From the NCBI RefSeq assembly GCF_008807415.1, contig NZ_CP043626.1:1116001-1180000 (forward strand): a stretch of DNA of 64,000 nt. Direction: 5' to 3'. This document shows positions 62,789-64,000 of this stretch, piece by piece (the first letter of the stretch is position 1; each line of letters starts with the position of its first letter). The position numbers and the translations under genes are program-made. Source of the DNA: Pseudomonas denitrificans (nom. rej.). GTDB taxonomy: Bacteria; Pseudomonadota; Gammaproteobacteria; Pseudomonadales; Pseudomonadaceae. The notes under the pieces were generated by a model, which had not been told where the DNA came from, did not search any database, and saw only the letters and a program-made list of their open reading frames with translations.

Positions 62789-64000
62789 CTACTGGGCCAG
62801 CTCCTTGCGCAGGTCCGCCACCTGGCCGGCGGTGACCGGCGCCGCTGCGTTGCCCCAGGTATTGCGCACGTAGGTCAGCACGTTGGCGACCTTCTCATCG
62901 TCGAGGTTCCAGGCGAACGAAGGCATGGCTGGCGAGGTGGGCGCAGTCTCGGTGCCACCGGCCCGGCTGCCGGCCAGTACCACGCGGATCAGCGAGGTCG
63001 GGTCGTCGTGGTTGACCAGCGGTGCGGCGGCGAGGGTCGGGAACAGGTTCTTCACCCCGGTACCGTTGCTCACGTGGCAGGCAGAGCAGCGGTCGGCGTA
63101 GATCGCCTTGCCCGCGACCATCGCCGCGTCGCTGGCCGCCACCGGCGTCGCTGCCGATTTGTCGGCCGCACCATCCTTGAGGTACACCGCGACGGCCAGC
63201 AGGTCTTCGTCGTTCCAGTGCTGGGTCGAGTTCTCCACCGCTTCGGCCATGGGGCCGGAGGCGATGTCGAAGCGGTTGGCGCCGGTCTTCAGGTACTGCA
63301 CGAGGTCCTCGGTGCTCCACTGGCCGATGCCGCTGTGCGGGTTGGCGGTGATGTCCGGGGCGACCCAGCCCTGCAGGTTGGCGCCGGCGAGGAAGCGGTC
63401 GTTGTCGTCGCCGCCGATCAGGTTCTTCGGCGTGTGGCAGGTACCGCAGTGGCCCAGGCCTTCCACCAGGTAGGCGCCACGGTTCCATTGCGGCGATTTG
63501 TCCGGCGAGGGCACGAATTCGCCCTGGGTGAAGTTCAGCCAGTTCCAGCCGATGAGGCTGGTGCGCACGCTGAAGGGGAAGGGCAGCTGGTTGCTTTCCA
63601 CCGGGTTGCGCACCGGCTCCAGGGTCTGCAGGTAGGCCCAGAGCGCCAGGTTGTCCTCGCGTCGCACCTTGGTGTACGCGGTGAAGGGCATCGCGCCGTA
63701 CAGCCGCTTGCCGTTGCGCCCATGGCCGGTGGACATCACCGCCTGGAAGTCGTCGAAGCTCCAGCGGCCGAGGCCGGTTTCCGTATCGGGTGTGATATTG
63801 GCGCCCACCAGCTTGCCGAACGGCGTCTCGATCGCCACGCCACCGGCGAAGGGCGCCTGGCCGGGTACCGTGTGGCAGGCGGTGCAGTCGCCCAGCACGG
63901 CGAGGTATCGGCCTTTTTCCACCAGGTTGTAGGAGTCAGCAGCCGTGCCGGCGACGGCCGATTGCAGGTTGAGCCCGAGCAGGGCGAGGGTGCCGAGGGA
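62789..64000 (-). CDS. Tri-heme cytochrome c (5' truncated by window end)
   Basis: The visible 400 or so residues have three CxxCH motifs: CTACH, CGTCH and CSACH. The frame remains open to base 64000, with a signal-peptide-like LGTLALLGLNLQSAVAGTAA at its upstream end, so only a few N-terminal residues are missing. It resembles the cytochrome subunit of membrane alcohol, gluconate and sorbitol dehydrogenases and the cytochrome at 17405-18685. The catalytic partner would lie beyond the window. Confidence 0.9.
   Translation of the reverse strand, partial: SLGTLALLGLNLQSAVAGTAADSYNLVEKGRYLAVLGDCTACHTVPGQAPFAGGVAIETPFGKLVGANITPDTETGLGRWSFDDFQAVMSTGHGRNGKRLYGAMPFTAYTKVRREDNLALWAYLQTLEPVRNPVESNQLPFPFSVRTSLIGWNWLNFTQGEFVPSPDKSPQWNRGAYLVEGLGHCGTCHTPKNLIGGDDNDRFLAGANLQGWVAPDITANPHSGIGQWSTEDLVQYLKTGANRFDIASGPMAEAVENSTQHWNDEDLLAVAVYLKDGAADKSAATPVAASDAAMVAGKAIYADRCSACHVSNGTGVKNLFPTLAAAPLVNHDDPTSLIRVVLAGSRAGGTETAPTSPAMPSFAWNLDDEKVANVLTYVRNTWGNAAAPVTAGQVADLRKELAQ

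Overview
The window looks like chromosomal DNA of a high-GC Pseudomonas of the P. aeruginosa / citronellolis / nitroreducens type. The evidence is strong GC codon bias, recognisable Pseudomonas gene sets (htpG, hxu-type heme signalling plus hemO, phnWX, pdxB, msuEDC-sfnR-sfnG) and Pseudomonas-style interspersed palindromic repeats. I see no tRNA, rRNA, CRISPR array, insertion sequence or prophage. The identification rests on recognised protein families; no database search was possible.

Layout. (1) 1-7838: a catabolic cluster with three FAD aromatic monooxygenases, an SCP2-like protein, a metal-dependent amidohydrolase/decarboxylase, an Old-Yellow-Enzyme reductase and a TetR regulator. (2) 8103-11474: a DUF599 membrane protein, a Pro/Ala-rich lipoprotein, two tandem thioesterases and a membrane protein of unknown role. 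(3) 11525-17363: htpG behind a near-consensus sigma-32 promoter, three immunity-like genes (SMI1/KNR4, DUF4303-like, DUF1877) and a dienelactone-hydrolase homologue. (4) 17405-23846: a molybdenum hydroxylase/tri-heme cytochrome operon, a sugar MFS transporter and a pirin. (5) 23977-35181: DUF3859, a DUF1302/DUF1329 pair, a small gene flanked by inverted repeats, Lrp plus EamA, a DUF1615 lipoprotein, a TetR with DUF1543, an ArsC-like phosphatase and a luciferase-like oxidoreductase. (6) 35453-41425: yajD, ybaN, hemO and a heme cell-surface-signalling set (receptor, anti-sigma, ECF sigma) with a Fur-box candidate. (7) 41484-47314: an OPA-type MFS transporter, two LysR regulators, phnW and phnX. 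(8) 47383-55179: a cupin regulator with an EamA exporter, MATE pump, pdxB, an ATP-NAD-kinase homologue, a GFA protein and a saccharopine-dehydrogenase-like protein. (9) 55185-62209: organosulfur assimilation (msuE, msuD, msuC, sfnR, sfnG) with a ubiM-like gene inside. (10) 62319-64000: a small unknown gene and a second tri-heme cytochrome, cut by the window end.

How the parts work together. Region 9 is the clearest system. SfnG should turn dimethylsulfone into methanesulfinate, MsuC methanesulfinate into methanesulfonate, and MsuD methanesulfonate into sulfite, with MsuE supplying FMNH2. SfnR is a sigma-54 activator without a sensor domain. Both msuE and sfnG have -24/-12 promoters and share a TGTTGCCTGA element upstream, which I propose as the SfnR site. 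Region 6 couples heme sensing to heme breakdown, and region 7 degrades 2-aminoethylphosphonate.

Quality warning. Four genes (molybdopterin subunit, TetR, OPA-type MFS, EamA) are broken by single-base indels in short G/C runs, five indels in total, and a thioesterase shows signs of a sixth. Each repaired frame gives an ordinary full-length family member. This pattern suggests sequencing error more than gene decay. The breaks are annotated as pseudogenes only because that is how the given sequence reads.
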